Below, one piece after another: positions 16,670 to 26,011 of a stretch of DNA of 64,000 nt. Numbering within the stretch: position 1 is the first letter of the stretch; each line of letters starts with the position of its first letter. The DNA comes from an uncultured Chlorobiaceae bacterium. Its GTDB lineage: Bacteria; Bacteroidota; Chlorobiia; Chlorobiales; Chlorobiaceae. A program made the translations under genes and the position numbers. The stretch is from positions 1-64,000 of the forward strand of contig CAJAJL010000100.1 in assembly GCA_903940125.1 (NCBI GenBank). The letters are read 5' to 3'. The notes below the pieces were generated by a model. The model was not told the DNA's origin and did no database searches. It saw only the letters and a program-made list of their open reading frames with translations.

Positions 16670-19600
16670 ATGTTTGAACGATTTATTTCAAGGCCGGTTC
16701 TGGCAACCGTTATTTCTGTTATTCTGGTTATCCTTGGTGTTGTCGGTATCTACCAGTTGTCGATTACCCGGTTTCCTGACATTGCGCCTCCGAGCGTTGC
16801 TGTCAGTGCAAGTTATCCTGGAGCCAGCGCTGAAACCGTTGGTCGCTCTGTAGCACCTCCGCTTGAAGAAGCGATCAACGGCGTTGAAAACATGACCTAC
16901 ATGACCTCAACATCCGCCAATGATGGCTCTCTCTCCATTACAGTCTTTTTCAAGCAGGGCACCAATGCAGACCAGGCCGCTGTTAATGTGCAGAACCGTG
17001 TTGCCCAGGCTGCAAGCAGGCTGCCTGCGGAGGTCAACCAGATAGGTATTTCGACCGTCAAGCGCCAGAACAGTCAGATCATGCTCATCAATCTGGCAAG
17101 CAATGTAAAAGCGTTTGATCAGATCTTTCTGCAGAACTATGCCAAAATCAATATTGTCGACGATTTGTCGAGGGTTCCCGGTGTCGGTCAGGTTTCAGTG
17201 TATGGCAATCTTGATTACTCCATGCGTATATGGCTAAGGCCTAAGCAGATGGCTGCATATAATGTTACACCTCAGGAAGTTTCAGCGGCCATACAGAGTC
17301 AGAACCTCGAAGCTGCTCCCGGATCATTCGGTGAGAACAGTAATGAGGCCATGCAGTATGTCATGAAGTATAAAGGTAAATATCCCTATCCTGGCGATTA
17401 TGAGCAGATTGTAATTCGGGCCAATCCCGATGGTACCCTGCTCAAACTCGGCGATATTGCCCGTGTTGAGTTTGGTGCCTATCGTTATACGGTTGATACC
17501 AAAGCAAATGGACAGTCGGCAGTGGTTCTTGCAGTATATCAGGCTCCAGGATCGAATGCCAATGAGGTTGAAACAGGGCTTCGCAAAGTTTTGAAAAAGG
17601 TATCTGCTTCTTTTCCTGAAGGTATAAGTTATGCTATTCCATTCAGCTCCAAGAAGGTTGTCGATGAGTCGATCGAACAGGTGTTACACACCCTTATTGA
17701 AGCATTTATTCTGGTATTTCTTGTTGTATTTATCTTTCTTCAGGATCTGCGTTCAACCATTATTCCTGCAATTGCCGTTCCGGTTGCTATTATCGGAACC
17801 TTCTTTTTTATGAATCTTTTCGGGTTTTCTATTAATGTACTGACACTTTTCGGACTGGTGCTTGCAATCGGTATTGTTGTTGATGATGCTATTGTGGTGG
17901 TAGAGGCTGTCCATGCCAAAATGGAGCAGAATCATTATCCCTCAAAGATCGCTACAGTTTCAGCTATGCGGGAGATAACAAAAGCAATTGTCACTATCAC
18001 CCTTGTAATGGCATCGGTGTTTCTGCCAGTAGGTTTTCTTCAGGGTTCTACCGGAGTTTTCTACAGGCAGTTTGCGTTTACTCTTGCCATAGCCATTCTG
18101 ATTTCAGCTGTCAATGCATTGACGCTGAGTCCGGCACTCTGTGCTCTGTTTCTTCACGATCTTCATCAGGAGGGGAGTGTGGGGAAGCACGAGAAACTGA
18201 AGCGCTTCGGTGAATTCGGACATCGATTTTTTTCAGGGTTCAATACCAGCTTCAGTGCTTTAAAAAGCAGATATCTCGGTACTCTGGTGTTTTTGATTCG
18301 AAACAGAAAGCTGACCTATACTCTTCTTGCCTTGATGATCGGGCTCTCCTTCTGGATGTTCAAGACCATGCCGACCGGATTTATTCCTGATGAAGATAAC
18401 GGGTTTGTGATTGTTTCAGTCACCCTGCCGCCGGGAGCTTCATTTGCCCGTACCCAGATCGCGATGGACAATGCCGCAAAAACCTTGCGTACATTGCCGG
18501 CAATAGAAAAAGTGTTATCAATATCGGGTATCAATGTCCTCTCTCGAAGTTCATCACCATCCTCAGGCCTTCTCTTTGTTCAGCTCAAAGACCATAAGGA
18601 GCGGGGATCTGATGGGAACATAAAGAAGATTCTTGCAACAATATCCAGGAAACTCAGTAACCGGGAAGGATCTTTTTTTGCACTTTCGCAGCCGACAGTT
18701 CCTGGTTTCAGCACGGTTGGAGGTCTTGAATTTGTGCTGCAGGACCGCAGTGGGGGAAGTCTTGATAAGTTTGGCAGTATAGCTCAGGGGTTTATTAGCG
18801 AACTGATGAAACGCCCGGAAATCGGTTTTGCGTTTACCACATTCAAGGCAACATTTCCACAGTATGAACTTCAAGTTGACAATATCAAAGCAGCTCAACT
18901 CGGAGTCAATGTCAGAGATTTATTGACGGTACTTCAGGCTTACTATGGCAGCATGCAGGCATCGGATTTAAATCGTTTTGGCAAGTACTACCGGGTAGTA
19001 ATTCAATCGGAACCTGGAGATCGCGCCGAGCCATCATCACTGAACAGCATGTTTGTAAAAAATTCAAGCGGCGCAATGGTGCCGGTCAGTTCAGTGATCA
19101 CCTTGAAACGAGTTTATGGCACAGAGTCGGTTGACCATTTCAATCTCTTTAATGCGATTGCAATCAACGCAGTAGTCAAACCCGGGTCAAGTACCGGCCA
19201 GGCAATCAAGGCGGTTGAAGAGGTTTCCAGAACCACTCTTCCTTCAGGCTTCACCTACGATTGGAAAGGCCAGAGTCGTGAAGAAATTGAATCAACCGGC
19301 GGACTGCTCCTTATTTTTATGCTTTCAGTCGTGTTTGTTTACTTTCTGCTTGCGGCGCTTTATGAGAGCTACCTGCTTCCTCTTGCAGTCATGTTCTCAA
19401 TTCCCACAGGGTTGCTTGGAGTATTTCTCGGGATTAAACTGGCCGGTATCGAGAACAATATTTATGTGCAGGTCGCGGTCATTATGCTTATTGGGTTACT
19501 TGCAAAGAATGCAATTCTTATCGTTGAATTTGCCCTGCAGCGCAGGGTTGAAGGTAAATCTCTTTCGGCAGCAGCCATAGCTGGTGCAAAGGCAAGGTTA

Positions 19601-19858
19601 CGTCCGATTCTCATGACCTCGCTCGCTTTTATTGCGGGACTTCTGCCTCTTCTTTTTGTTTCCGGACCTACGGCACAGGGTAACCACTCAATTGGTGCTG
19701 CGGCTATAGGTGGTATGTTTGTTGGAATGGTACTTGGTATTTTTGTTGTGCCCGTCCTCTTTATCACCTTCCAGTATCTTCAGGAAAGTATCTCCGGTCC
19801 TGCTGCAGCTATTGTGGAAGCAGGGGATCTACTTGATGCGATGATGCAAAAGGATTAA
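16670..19858 (+). CDS. RND multidrug efflux permease (AcrB/HAE1 type)
   Basis: The 1062-residue inner-membrane proton antiporter has the expected length and repeats: N-terminal helix (LATVISVILVILGVVGIYQL), porter domain, helices 2-6 with LTLFGLVLAIGIVVDDAIVV, where the DD is the proton-relay pair, and the second half with helices from LLLIFMLSVVFVYFLLAAL onward. It lies 60 bases after the adaptor gene. The HAE1 class transports amphiphilic compounds. It differs from the heavy-metal pump at 50749, which belongs to the HME class. Confidence 0.96.
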   Translation: MFERFISRPVLATVISVILVILGVVGIYQLSITRFPDIAPPSVAVSASYPGASAETVGRSVAPPLEEAINGVENMTYMTSTSANDGSLSITVFFKQGTNADQAAVNVQNRVAQAASRLPAEVNQIGISTVKRQNSQIMLINLASNVKAFDQIFLQNYAKINIVDDLSRVPGVGQVSVYGNLDYSMRIWLRPKQMAAYNVTPQEVSAAIQSQNLEAAPGSFGENSNEAMQYVMKYKGKYPYPGDYEQIVIRANPDGTLLKLGDIARVEFGAYRYTVDTKANGQSAVVLAVYQAPGSNANEVETGLRKVLKKVSASFPEGISYAIPFSSKKVVDESIEQVLHTLIEAFILVFLVVFIFLQDLRSTIIPAIAVPVAIIGTFFFMNLFGFSINVLTLFGLVLAIGIVVDDAIVVVEAVHAKMEQNHYPSKIATVSAMREITKAIVTITLVMASVFLPVGFLQGSTGVFYRQFAFTLAIAILISAVNALTLSPALCALFLHDLHQEGSVGKHEKLKRFGEFGHRFFSGFNTSFSALKSRYLGTLVFLIRNRKLTYTLLALMIGLSFWMFKTMPTGFIPDEDNGFVIVSVTLPPGASFARTQIAMDNAAKTLRTLPAIEKVLSISGINVLSRSSSPSSGLLFVQLKDHKERGSDGNIKKILATISRKLSNREGSFFALSQPTVPGFSTVGGLEFVLQDRSGGSLDKFGSIAQGFISELMKRPEIGFAFTTFKATFPQYELQVDNIKAAQLGVNVRDLLTVLQAYYGSMQASDLNRFGKYYRVVIQSEPGDRAEPSSLNSMFVKNSSGAMVPVSSVITLKRVYGTESVDHFNLFNAIAINAVVKPGSSTGQAIKAVEEVSRTTLPSGFTYDWKGQSREEIESTGGLLLIFMLSVVFVYFLLAALYESYLLPLAVMFSIPTGLLGVFLGIKLAGIENNIYVQVAVIMLIGLLAKNAILIVEFALQRRVEGKSLSAAAIAGAKARLRPILMTSLAFIAGLLPLLFVSGPTAQGNHSIGAAAIGGMFVGMVLGIFVVPVLFITFQYLQESISGPAAAIVEAGDLLDAMMQKD

Positions 19859-19910
19859 GAAGGGTCAGTGAAGACCTCACGATGAATAATGTTTGATTAA
19901 GAGTTTATTT

Positions 19911-21320
19911 ATGATAAAAAAAGCGAATGGTTTTTTCCTGGCATGCATATGCTTTCTGATATTTTGCACTCTCGGGGCATGCGGTGTTACCCATGAATAC
20001 AAACAAACTGAAATAGCTTTTCCAGCCGGTTATCGCGGGGAAGTGCATTCGGGATCACAAGCTGAGTCTGATACGGTTATGGCATTGTTGCCGTATAGGA
20101 GCTTTTTTGCAGATCCCACACTGCGAGCGCTTATTGACACTGCGGTAGTCAACAATATTGACCTTCAGGCTGGATTGAAAAATATTGATATTGCCCGCCA
20201 GACCCTCAATGCAGCAAAGCTTGGTAATCTTCCGACGCTGAATGTTTCAGTCCAGAATACTCGAACCAATCCATCTGAAAACGGGGTTCAGACAACTCGT
20301 CAGGACTTTATCGCTTCAGCATCATCTTCATGGGAAGCTGATATCTGGGGAAAAATAAGAAGCAGGAAAAAATCGGCGCTTGCCGCATACCTCAAGACGC
20401 AGGAAGCCGCAAAGGCAGTCCGAACCAGACTTGTCGCCGATGTGGCATCAGGATATTACAATCTTCTTATGCTCGATGAGCAGCTGGATATTTCAAGAAA
20501 GAATCTGGCACTCGCCGATACAACACTGAAAATGATCGGGTTTCAATACACTGCCGGTCAGGTAACCTCGCTCGCTGTTCAGCAGCAGGAGGCTTCAAGG
20601 CAGTCAATAGCATTGTCAATACCGGTGATTGAACAGAAAATAACGATACAGGAAAATGCCCTCAGCACTCTTTGCGGTAGAATGCCCGGCACGATTTTTC
20701 GCGAAAGATCTTTAATCAGTATTAAAGTCGCTGATGATTTTCCGTCTGGTATTCCTTCGGCACTGCTTCAGAACCGCCCGGATGTTCGTGCTGCAGAGAT
20801 GGCCGTCAGAATCGCTCATGCCGATATGGGTGAAGCAAAAGCAAGCCTCTATCCAATGGTTACTATTACGGCGACCGGTGGATTAGACGCATTAAAATCC
20901 AGCAACTGGTTTACGACACCCGGTTCTCTGTTCAGCTTGATACAGGGAACAGTTCTTCAGCCGGTTTTTCAGCGAGGTCAGTTAAAGGCCAGATATGAAC
21001 AGTCAAAAATAAAGCGCGAGCAGTCGGAACTTGAATTCAAGCAGTCGGTGCTTAAGGCCGTAGAGGAGGTATCCAACGCCCTGGTGCAACTCGAAAAGAT
21101 AAAATTACAGGAGGTTATCGCTGAAGAAAGGGTCGCAACGCTTCAGAAGGCGGTTGCCAATGCAGGAATGCTTTTCCAAAGTGGCATGGCTACTTATCTT
21201 GAAGTCATTATCGCGCAAACCAATGCGCTGCAGGCAGAACTCAACCTTGCTGATATACGGCGACAGCATCTATCAGTCAAGGCGGAGCTTTATCGTTCGT
21301 TAGGTGGAGGATGGAGGTGA
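19911..21320 (+). CDS. RND efflux outer-membrane channel (OprM/NodT family lipoprotein)
   Basis: The 469-residue protein has a lipoprotein signal (ACICFLIFCTLGACGV) and two OEP repeats typical of TolC-like channels, with the marker segments SSWEADIWGKIRSRKKSALA and LLQNRPDVRAAEM. The start ATG 19911 puts the signal peptide at the N-terminus; TTG 19893 would add six residues. It closes the operon 15440-21320, 52 bases after the pump. Confidence 0.93.
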   Translation: MIKKANGFFLACICFLIFCTLGACGVTHEYKQTEIAFPAGYRGEVHSGSQAESDTVMALLPYRSFFADPTLRALIDTAVVNNIDLQAGLKNIDIARQTLNAAKLGNLPTLNVSVQNTRTNPSENGVQTTRQDFIASASSSWEADIWGKIRSRKKSALAAYLKTQEAAKAVRTRLVADVASGYYNLLMLDEQLDISRKNLALADTTLKMIGFQYTAGQVTSLAVQQQEASRQSIALSIPVIEQKITIQENALSTLCGRMPGTIFRERSLISIKVADDFPSGIPSALLQNRPDVRAAEMAVRIAHADMGEAKASLYPMVTITATGGLDALKSSNWFTTPGSLFSLIQGTVLQPVFQRGQLKARYEQSKIKREQSELEFKQSVLKAVEEVSNALVQLEKIKLQEVIAEERVATLQKAVANAGMLFQSGMATYLEVIIAQTNALQAELNLADIRRQHLSVKAELYRSLGGGWR

Positions 21321-21327
21321 GGGGGAG

Positions 21328-21954
21328 TTACCATTCGATGTCGATATCGTACGATGTCAATAAGCCGGTAACCCCCGGTATTGAAAATCTTGCTTTCCTG
21401 ATACGGTTTATTTCCGGATTGATTGAATAATTAAAAGCTGATCGGAAATCTGCTTTTTCGAGATTTGTATGCATGAATGTGGTCCGCAGAAGATCACAAT
21501 TTTCAAATGCAGCGCCATTCAAGTCAACTTCTGAAAAATCAGCTTCTTGCAGATTACAGTTTTTAAACCGTGTATTTTTTAGTTTCAGCTTGTAAAAAAC
21601 AGCAAGTTTCAATATGCAGCTTTCAAAATCGAGCTGCAGCAGAAATTCTTTACACTGATTGAACTGTACGCCAAGGAGTTTACAGTTCATAAATTTCACA
21701 TTCTGCAGACTTGTGTTTTTAAGTGTCGCCAGTGTGCAGTCGCAGTTATTGAACGAACAGCTTCGGAATATAATGCCCGACAGATCTGTGCTGTTCAGGT
21801 TACAGCTCTTGAACGTACACTCTTCATAAACACCTGCGGCCAGCAGGTTGTCTTTAAAGGTGATTTTCTCAAAAATCATGTTTTCAGTGAGTTGCGTGTT
21901 CATGGGCATAACATACGATTCGTAATCTTTTGCTGCAAAATGTAAACCGTTCAC
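21328..21954 (-). CDS. Pentapeptide repeat protein
   Basis: The 208-residue protein consists largely of pentapeptide repeats A(D/N)LXX-like units with many Cys and Asn (FKSCNLNSTDLSGIIFRSC, KNCNLQEADFSEVDLNGA), which form a right-handed quadrilateral beta helix. Some members mimic DNA and protect gyrase, but most have no known role. It converges with the efflux operon, 8 bases from the channel gene. Nothing in the sequence points to a specific partner. Confidence 0.9.
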   Translation of the reverse strand: MNGLHFAAKDYESYVMPMNTQLTENMIFEKITFKDNLLAAGVYEECTFKSCNLNSTDLSGIIFRSCSFNNCDCTLATLKNTSLQNVKFMNCKLLGVQFNQCKEFLLQLDFESCILKLAVFYKLKLKNTRFKNCNLQEADFSEVDLNGAAFENCDLLRTTFMHTNLEKADFRSAFNYSINPEINRIRKARFSIPGVTGLLTSYDIDIEW

Positions 21955-22082
21955 CTGATGGAAATACCATGCAAAAAGCTGGACGATTGATTAACAGGCA
22001 TGAACGGTTATCGCGGCACAAATGTTCATTAATAAGGCTTTAAAGTATAAAAAACAGTTTCAGGATAAAGGAGTATGGCCTT

Positions 22083-22883
22083 ATGGTTTCGTCGATCTAT
22101 AACGCAACAGTTATCGGTAAAATCATCGTCAATCCGGATCTCATGATTATTCAGATCAGTACCGATGAACCGAAGAGTGAGTTTGAAGCCGGTCAGCATA
22201 CGTTGCTTGGCCTCTATGGTTTTGAGAAGCGTTCTTCCAATTCAGCAATTGAGTCGTTTCCCGCTGACCATGACCAGCTTATTAAAAGACCCTACTCAAT
22301 CGCTTCAGCAAAGGGTGAGACCCGACATTTCGAGTTTTACATTTCACAGGTGAAATCCGGTCAGCTGACCCCACGGTTGTTTAATCTCAACATCGGAGAC
22401 CGTGTATATGTCGGAACAAAGATTTCTGGAATTTTCCGGCTTGATGAAACGCCCGATGGAACGGACATCATCATGGTTGCCACAGGCACTGGGATTGCGC
22501 CCTATATAAGTTTTTTACGATCCAGCATTGTCGATCGGCCCGAAAGTAAAATTGTCGTTATCCAGGGTGCTGCCCGCCGCTGGGATCTCGGTTATTACAG
22601 TGAGTTGACATTTCTCGAAAAGAGCTATGCCAATTTTTTCTATGTGCCGACACTGACCGATCCTGATGATCGATGGGAGGGCTATCAGTTATGTATTGAA
22701 GATTTGCTGCGAAAAGATATTCTGCAGAATGAATTCAACATTACACCAGACCCTGAGCGGACTCGCTTTTTTGTAACAGGAAAACCTGAAATGGTAGGGC
22801 ATGTATCGGAATGGCTGCATGATTTTGGCTACGAAAAGCACCACCCCGATAATCCCGGAGAGATGTATGTCGAGGAATTCTGA
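22083..22883 (+). CDS. fpr: Ferredoxin-NADP reductase (Fpr, bacterial subclass)
   Basis: The 266-residue flavoprotein has the FAD-binding RPYSIAS and the NADP-binding ATGTGIAPYISFLR segments, then the C-terminal YVEEF tail of bacterial Fpr enzymes. It moves electrons between reduced ferredoxin or flavodoxin and NADP. Green sulfur bacteria are known for a thioredoxin-reductase-like FNR, so this plant-type enzyme is likely an extra one. An AGGAG lies upstream of ATG 22083. The gene is not linked to the ferredoxins at 34794-35328. Confidence 0.88.
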   Translation: MVSSIYNATVIGKIIVNPDLMIIQISTDEPKSEFEAGQHTLLGLYGFEKRSSNSAIESFPADHDQLIKRPYSIASAKGETRHFEFYISQVKSGQLTPRLFNLNIGDRVYVGTKISGIFRLDETPDGTDIIMVATGTGIAPYISFLRSSIVDRPESKIVVIQGAARRWDLGYYSELTFLEKSYANFFYVPTLTDPDDRWEGYQLCIEDLLRKDILQNEFNITPDPERTRFFVTGKPEMVGHVSEWLHDFGYEKHHPDNPGEMYVEEF

Positions 22884-22912
22884 ACCAGCCCTTTCTTTAC
22901 GCTCTTAAAGGG

Positions 22913-23251
22913 TTAATAGTCGTCGGAAAAGGTGTCCTTATCTCGGGCCCCATACTTTTCCTCAAGTGACTCAATCCAGAATCCACCACCAGTGAAAGAT
23001 ACCATTGTTCCCCAAATCATGTGTTCGTATAATCCGCAATCACTCGGCAAAGTTCTTCCGTTTGACCGGATTCCTCTGTTAATGATGGAAGTGACAAACA
23101 TCTCATTCATGGAATCGTTTTCATACTCTATCCCCTCAGGAGCATAAGTGCCGATTATGTCCAGTGCGTCATTCCAGTCTGCCCAGCAAAAACAATTCAG
23201 GTCATTGTTAGACTCTACACGCATGATAATCTCTTTCAGCGTAGTCATCAT
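22913..23251 (-). CDS. Hypothetical protein, 112 residues
   Basis: The family is not recognised. The protein is acidic, soluble-looking and rich in Trp and Asp (CFCWADWNDALDIIG, MIWGTMVSFTGGGFWIESLEE). The ATG at 23251 is preceded by GGAGAGATAACG, a good ribosome site. No signal peptide or membrane segment is seen. It lies between the FNR gene, with which it converges, and the tRNA. Confidence 0.65.
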   Translation of the reverse strand: MMTTLKEIIMRVESNNDLNCFCWADWNDALDIIGTYAPEGIEYENDSMNEMFVTSIINRGIRSNGRTLPSDCGLYEHMIWGTMVSFTGGGFWIESLEEKYGARDKDTFSDDY

Positions 23252-23373
23252 CGTTATCTCTCCGTTCAGTCATCATAATTTATACGTAAAAAAATTTGAA
23301 CGCTGAAACAGAACAGTTCGTTCAATACTATAGGTGAATGGGGGAAAGTTGTTTCGGTTCTTCAATTTGCAGG

Positions 23374-23447
23374 TGGACAATAGTGGATTCGAACCACTGA
23401 CCTTTCGCGTGTGAAGCGAACGCTCTAACCAGCTGAGCTAATTGTCC
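23374..23447 (-). tRNA. tRNA-Val (anticodon CAC)
   Basis: The reverse complement folds as a full cloverleaf. The acceptor GGACAAT pairs with ATTGTCC with discriminator A, the D-arm is GCTC...GAGC, the anticodon arm is TTCGC-TTCACAC-GCGAA, and the T-arm is AGTGG-TTCGAAT-CCACT. The anticodon CAC reads GUG. The 3' CCA is not encoded. No integrase or duplicated tRNA end was seen nearby. Confidence 0.95.
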
Positions 23448-23609
23448 TTACAACATCAGGTGCTGATGAAAAAAATCAAAAAAAAGAACATTGAGGATAG
23501 GTTGGATAGATTTTTTTGTATTGGCATGATATGGTACTAATTCAAAAAATATAGTTATTTTTCATAATAAATTTCTGAAATTTCCTGGATCACAATAATC
23601 CTCAAAAAG

Positions 23610-23810
23610 ATGATTCCAAACCCAGTCAAAGTCGCTGCTCCCGCAATTCTTCTTGCTCCGGTTGCGGTGCCTATTCTTCAAGGTCTTACAGGTATTGCTG
23701 TTGTTGGTCTTGGTCTGTTTGCAGCAGGTACTATAGTCAGCAAGACGGTAAAAGCGTTTACAGGTAGTCAGCAACCCCTGATAAGGAAAGAGGAATACCC
23801 TGAAGACTGA
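23610..23810 (+). CDS. Small membrane protein, 66 residues
   Basis: The short protein is hydrophobic for most of its length (VAAPAILLAPVAVPI and IAVVGLGLFAAGTIV), probably one hairpin or two membrane helices, with a charged C-terminal tail (IRKEEYPED). The alternation of Pro, Val and Ala and good codon use support a true gene. AAAAAG precedes the ATG. I do not recognise the family. It lies between the tRNA and the PAP2 gene. Confidence 0.55.
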   Translation: MIPNPVKVAAPAILLAPVAVPILQGLTGIAVVGLGLFAAGTIVSKTVKAFTGSQQPLIRKEEYPED

Positions 23811-23888
23811 CTTGTACACTTCCTGTACACTATTTATCAGTGAGAAGGCCATCCATACTGACAAGTCATTATACTACTTATCGTAGTT

Positions 23889-24434
23889 ATGCGACATTGT
23901 ATTAATCGTGCGAATATCTCGGTCGTAATGTTACTGTTTTGTCTCATTTTCAGTGATGCAGCTGAAGCAAACGACGGCGTTGAGACTGCGGGCAACATTA
24001 TCCAGCTTGTTTTACCGGCCAGCGCAACTGGCTTGACTCTTGCCAGTCATGATCAGGAAGGGTTCATACAGCTCACGGAATCAGGTATTCTAACGCTGGG
24101 CATCACCTATGGATTGAAATATACAATCTCCGAAACGCGTCCGAATGGTGGTCAACACTCCTTTCCATCAGGTCATAGTTCAACCTCTTTTGCCTCCGCA
24201 GAGTTTATCCGCGAACGTTACGGATGGAGTTGCGGAATTCCAGCTTATCTTGCTGCATCATTTGTCGGTTACAGTCGGGTTGAATCCAAAGAGCACTACA
24301 CACGTGATGTCATAGCTGGCGCCCTCATTGGTATCGGGAGCAGCTTGCTGTTTACATCACCGAATACGCAATGGAACGCTCATCCTTTAGTTGGCAGCTC
24401 ATTCTACGGTATAGGCCTGAGTCGTAATTGGTAG
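23889..24434 (+). CDS. PAP2-family phosphatase, exported
   Basis: The 181-residue protein starts with a signal peptide (VVMLLFCLIFSDAAEA) and has the PAP2 signature: KYTISETRPNGG (motif 1), PSGHSS (motif 2) and SRVESKEHYTRDVIAG (motif 3) with the catalytic histidines. PAP2 enzymes remove phosphate from lipid phosphates or undecaprenyl pyrophosphate. There are few membrane helices, so this is a compact, probably periplasmic or envelope-attached member. No operon partner is obvious. Confidence 0.88.
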   Translation: MRHCINRANISVVMLLFCLIFSDAAEANDGVETAGNIIQLVLPASATGLTLASHDQEGFIQLTESGILTLGITYGLKYTISETRPNGGQHSFPSGHSSTSFASAEFIRERYGWSCGIPAYLAASFVGYSRVESKEHYTRDVIAGALIGIGSSLLFTSPNTQWNAHPLVGSSFYGIGLSRNW

Positions 24435-24511
24435 ACAACGCCTGAAACCTTCTGTCATCGCCGTTGGTTATACTGGTATGCAACAGCCACACTAACTAAT
24501 AGCAGCAAACG

Positions 24512-25525
24512 ATGCCGGTCAGTGGAAAACAGAGTATTGTCAGGATTCAAGAGATAATTGCAGTGGGTTTACTGCTTGCTCATCTTCTTCTTTTATCTGC
24601 ATGTACACGTAATAATCTCTCTTTCCCTGCAGATACGCCTCGTTTGATTGCTCAAACGGAGAACAGAAGTATGACGTATAACAAATTGTCTGCCGACGAA
24701 GAGCGGGTGATTGTCCACAAAGGAACTGAACAGCCTTTCACTGGTAAATACTATTTGAATAAGGAGAAGGGGAGCTATCTCTGCAGGCGTTGTGATGCAC
24801 CTCTTTTTCGTTCATCCGCTAAGTTTGAGTCGGGCACTGGCTGGCCAAGCTTTGATGATGCCATTGAAGGTGCTGTCCAGCAGATTCCTGACGCCGATGG
24901 CCGGCGTACTGAAATAGTATGCGCACAGTGCGGTGCACATCTTGGCCATGTTTTTTTCAGTGAAGGTTTTACATCTAAAAATGTTCGTCATTGTGTTAAC
25001 TCTGTTTCCCTGAATTTTCTGCCGGAAGCAGTTGCTGCAACACAAACAGAAAAGGCAGTTTTTGCTGGAGGATGCTTTTGGGGCGTTGAGTACCATTTCA
25101 GTAAACTAAAGGGAGTGCTCTCCGTCAAATCCGGTTATACGGGCGGAGTGACCGATCATCCATCGTACAAACAGGTTTGTACCGGCACAACAGGACATGC
25201 TGAAGCAATCGAGGTTGTGTTTGATCCGTCACTGGTCAGCTATGAAACTCTTGCAAAACTCTTTTTCGAAATTCACGATCCGACCCAGTTGAATCGTCAG
25301 GGTCCGGATATCGGAACACAATACCGGTCTGCAGTTTTTTACACAAATGAAGAGCAGAAGAAGTCGGCTGAAAAACTTATTGCAGTGTTAAAGACTAAAG
25401 GATTCAATGTTGTAACGAGCGTCGAAAAAGCCGCAACATTCTGGGATGCTGAGGCTTACCATCAGGATTATTACCAGAAGAACGGTCATCAACCCTACTG
25501 CCACATCTATCAGAAAAGGTTTTAG
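24512..25525 (+). CDS. msrBA: MsrB-MsrA fusion methionine sulfoxide reductase, lipoprotein-like N-terminus
   Basis: The 337-residue protein reduces both R- and S-methionine sulfoxide. An N-terminal signal with a lipobox (LLLLSACT) is followed by MsrB (about 55-170) with two zinc CxxC pairs (CRRC, CAQC) and the catalytic RHCVNSVS, then MsrA (about 185-335) with GGCFWGVEYHF and the closing YHQDYYQKN. The signal places repair in the periplasm or at the membrane. The order B-A is one of the known fusion orders. A nonamer repeat cluster follows 16 bases after the stop. Confidence 0.93.
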   Translation: MPVSGKQSIVRIQEIIAVGLLLAHLLLLSACTRNNLSFPADTPRLIAQTENRSMTYNKLSADEERVIVHKGTEQPFTGKYYLNKEKGSYLCRRCDAPLFRSSAKFESGTGWPSFDDAIEGAVQQIPDADGRRTEIVCAQCGAHLGHVFFSEGFTSKNVRHCVNSVSLNFLPEAVAATQTEKAVFAGGCFWGVEYHFSKLKGVLSVKSGYTGGVTDHPSYKQVCTGTTGHAEAIEVVFDPSLVSYETLAKLFFEIHDPTQLNRQGPDIGTQYRSAVFYTNEEQKKSAEKLIAVLKTKGFNVVTSVEKAATFWDAEAYHQDYYQKNGHQPYCHIYQKRF

Positions 25526-25541
25526 TCGAGTCAAGGGTATA

Positions 25542-25577
25542 AGGTCCTATAGGTCTGATAACTCCTGTAGGACCCAT
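25542..25577. repeat. Four-unit 9-nt tandem repeat, copy a
   Basis: Four nonamers read in order AGGTCCTAT, AGGTCTGAT, AACTCCTGT, AGGACCCAT, followed by TCTT. They lie between msrBA and the converging gene at 25586. The same four-unit structure is at 50261 and 56702. Confidence 0.75.
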
Positions 25578-25585
25578 TCTTGCTT

Positions 25586-25930
25586 CTACTTCAAGCACTC
25601 TTTGATTTTCGCAATAAGTTCATCAAGGTGAGCCACACCGTCAATCTCCTTTTTCGAAAGAAGTATCTCTGTCTCTTCATTTTGACGAAGAATTACAGGA
25701 TAATCGAATTGCATACCGTATTTTTTCTCAAACTCATCCCGGTGAAGGAACTCCATTTCGATTGGAGAACTTTCTCTGAAGACTCTCCATGCCTGTTTTT
25801 CAGTGAAGGTATCGAACGTAAGCTGGCAGAGACCGCACGAGTAGCTCCCGGGGCTTATGATCTTATGGCCGATATCAAAAAGACCGCTGATGGGACCGCT
25901 GTCGGCGTTGTAGACAAAGATAAGTTTCAT
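25586..25930 (-). CDS. Hypothetical protein, 114 residues
   Basis: The family is not named by me. The protein starts MKLIFVYNADSG and contains a CxxC pair in SYSCGLCQLTFD and a charged C-terminal half. It has no membrane segment. The start ATG 25930 is preferred because the frame up to 25999 adds 23 residues of no family character. It is the last gene in the direction of the LOG, GT2 and chlorophyll synthase genes, 81 bases after LOG. Confidence 0.7.
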   Translation of the reverse strand: MKLIFVYNADSGPISGLFDIGHKIISPGSYSCGLCQLTFDTFTEKQAWRVFRESSPIEMEFLHRDEFEKKYGMQFDYPVILRQNEETEILLSKKEIDGVAHLDELIAKIKECLK

Positions 25931-26011
25931 ATTGCTCTTATTGTTGGATTGCATTGAACACATGCTTAAGAAACACAGTTTCTGCCCATGAGGTTCCACT
26001 CCTTTTTTCTT

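Noticed and set aside
23374-23447. tRNA-Val as an integration site for a genomic island
   Set aside because: No integrase, direct repeat of the tRNA end, or foreign gene block is next to it.
25542-25577. Nonamer clusters as a CRISPR array
   Set aside because: Units are 9 bases with no spacers and no cas genes are in the window.
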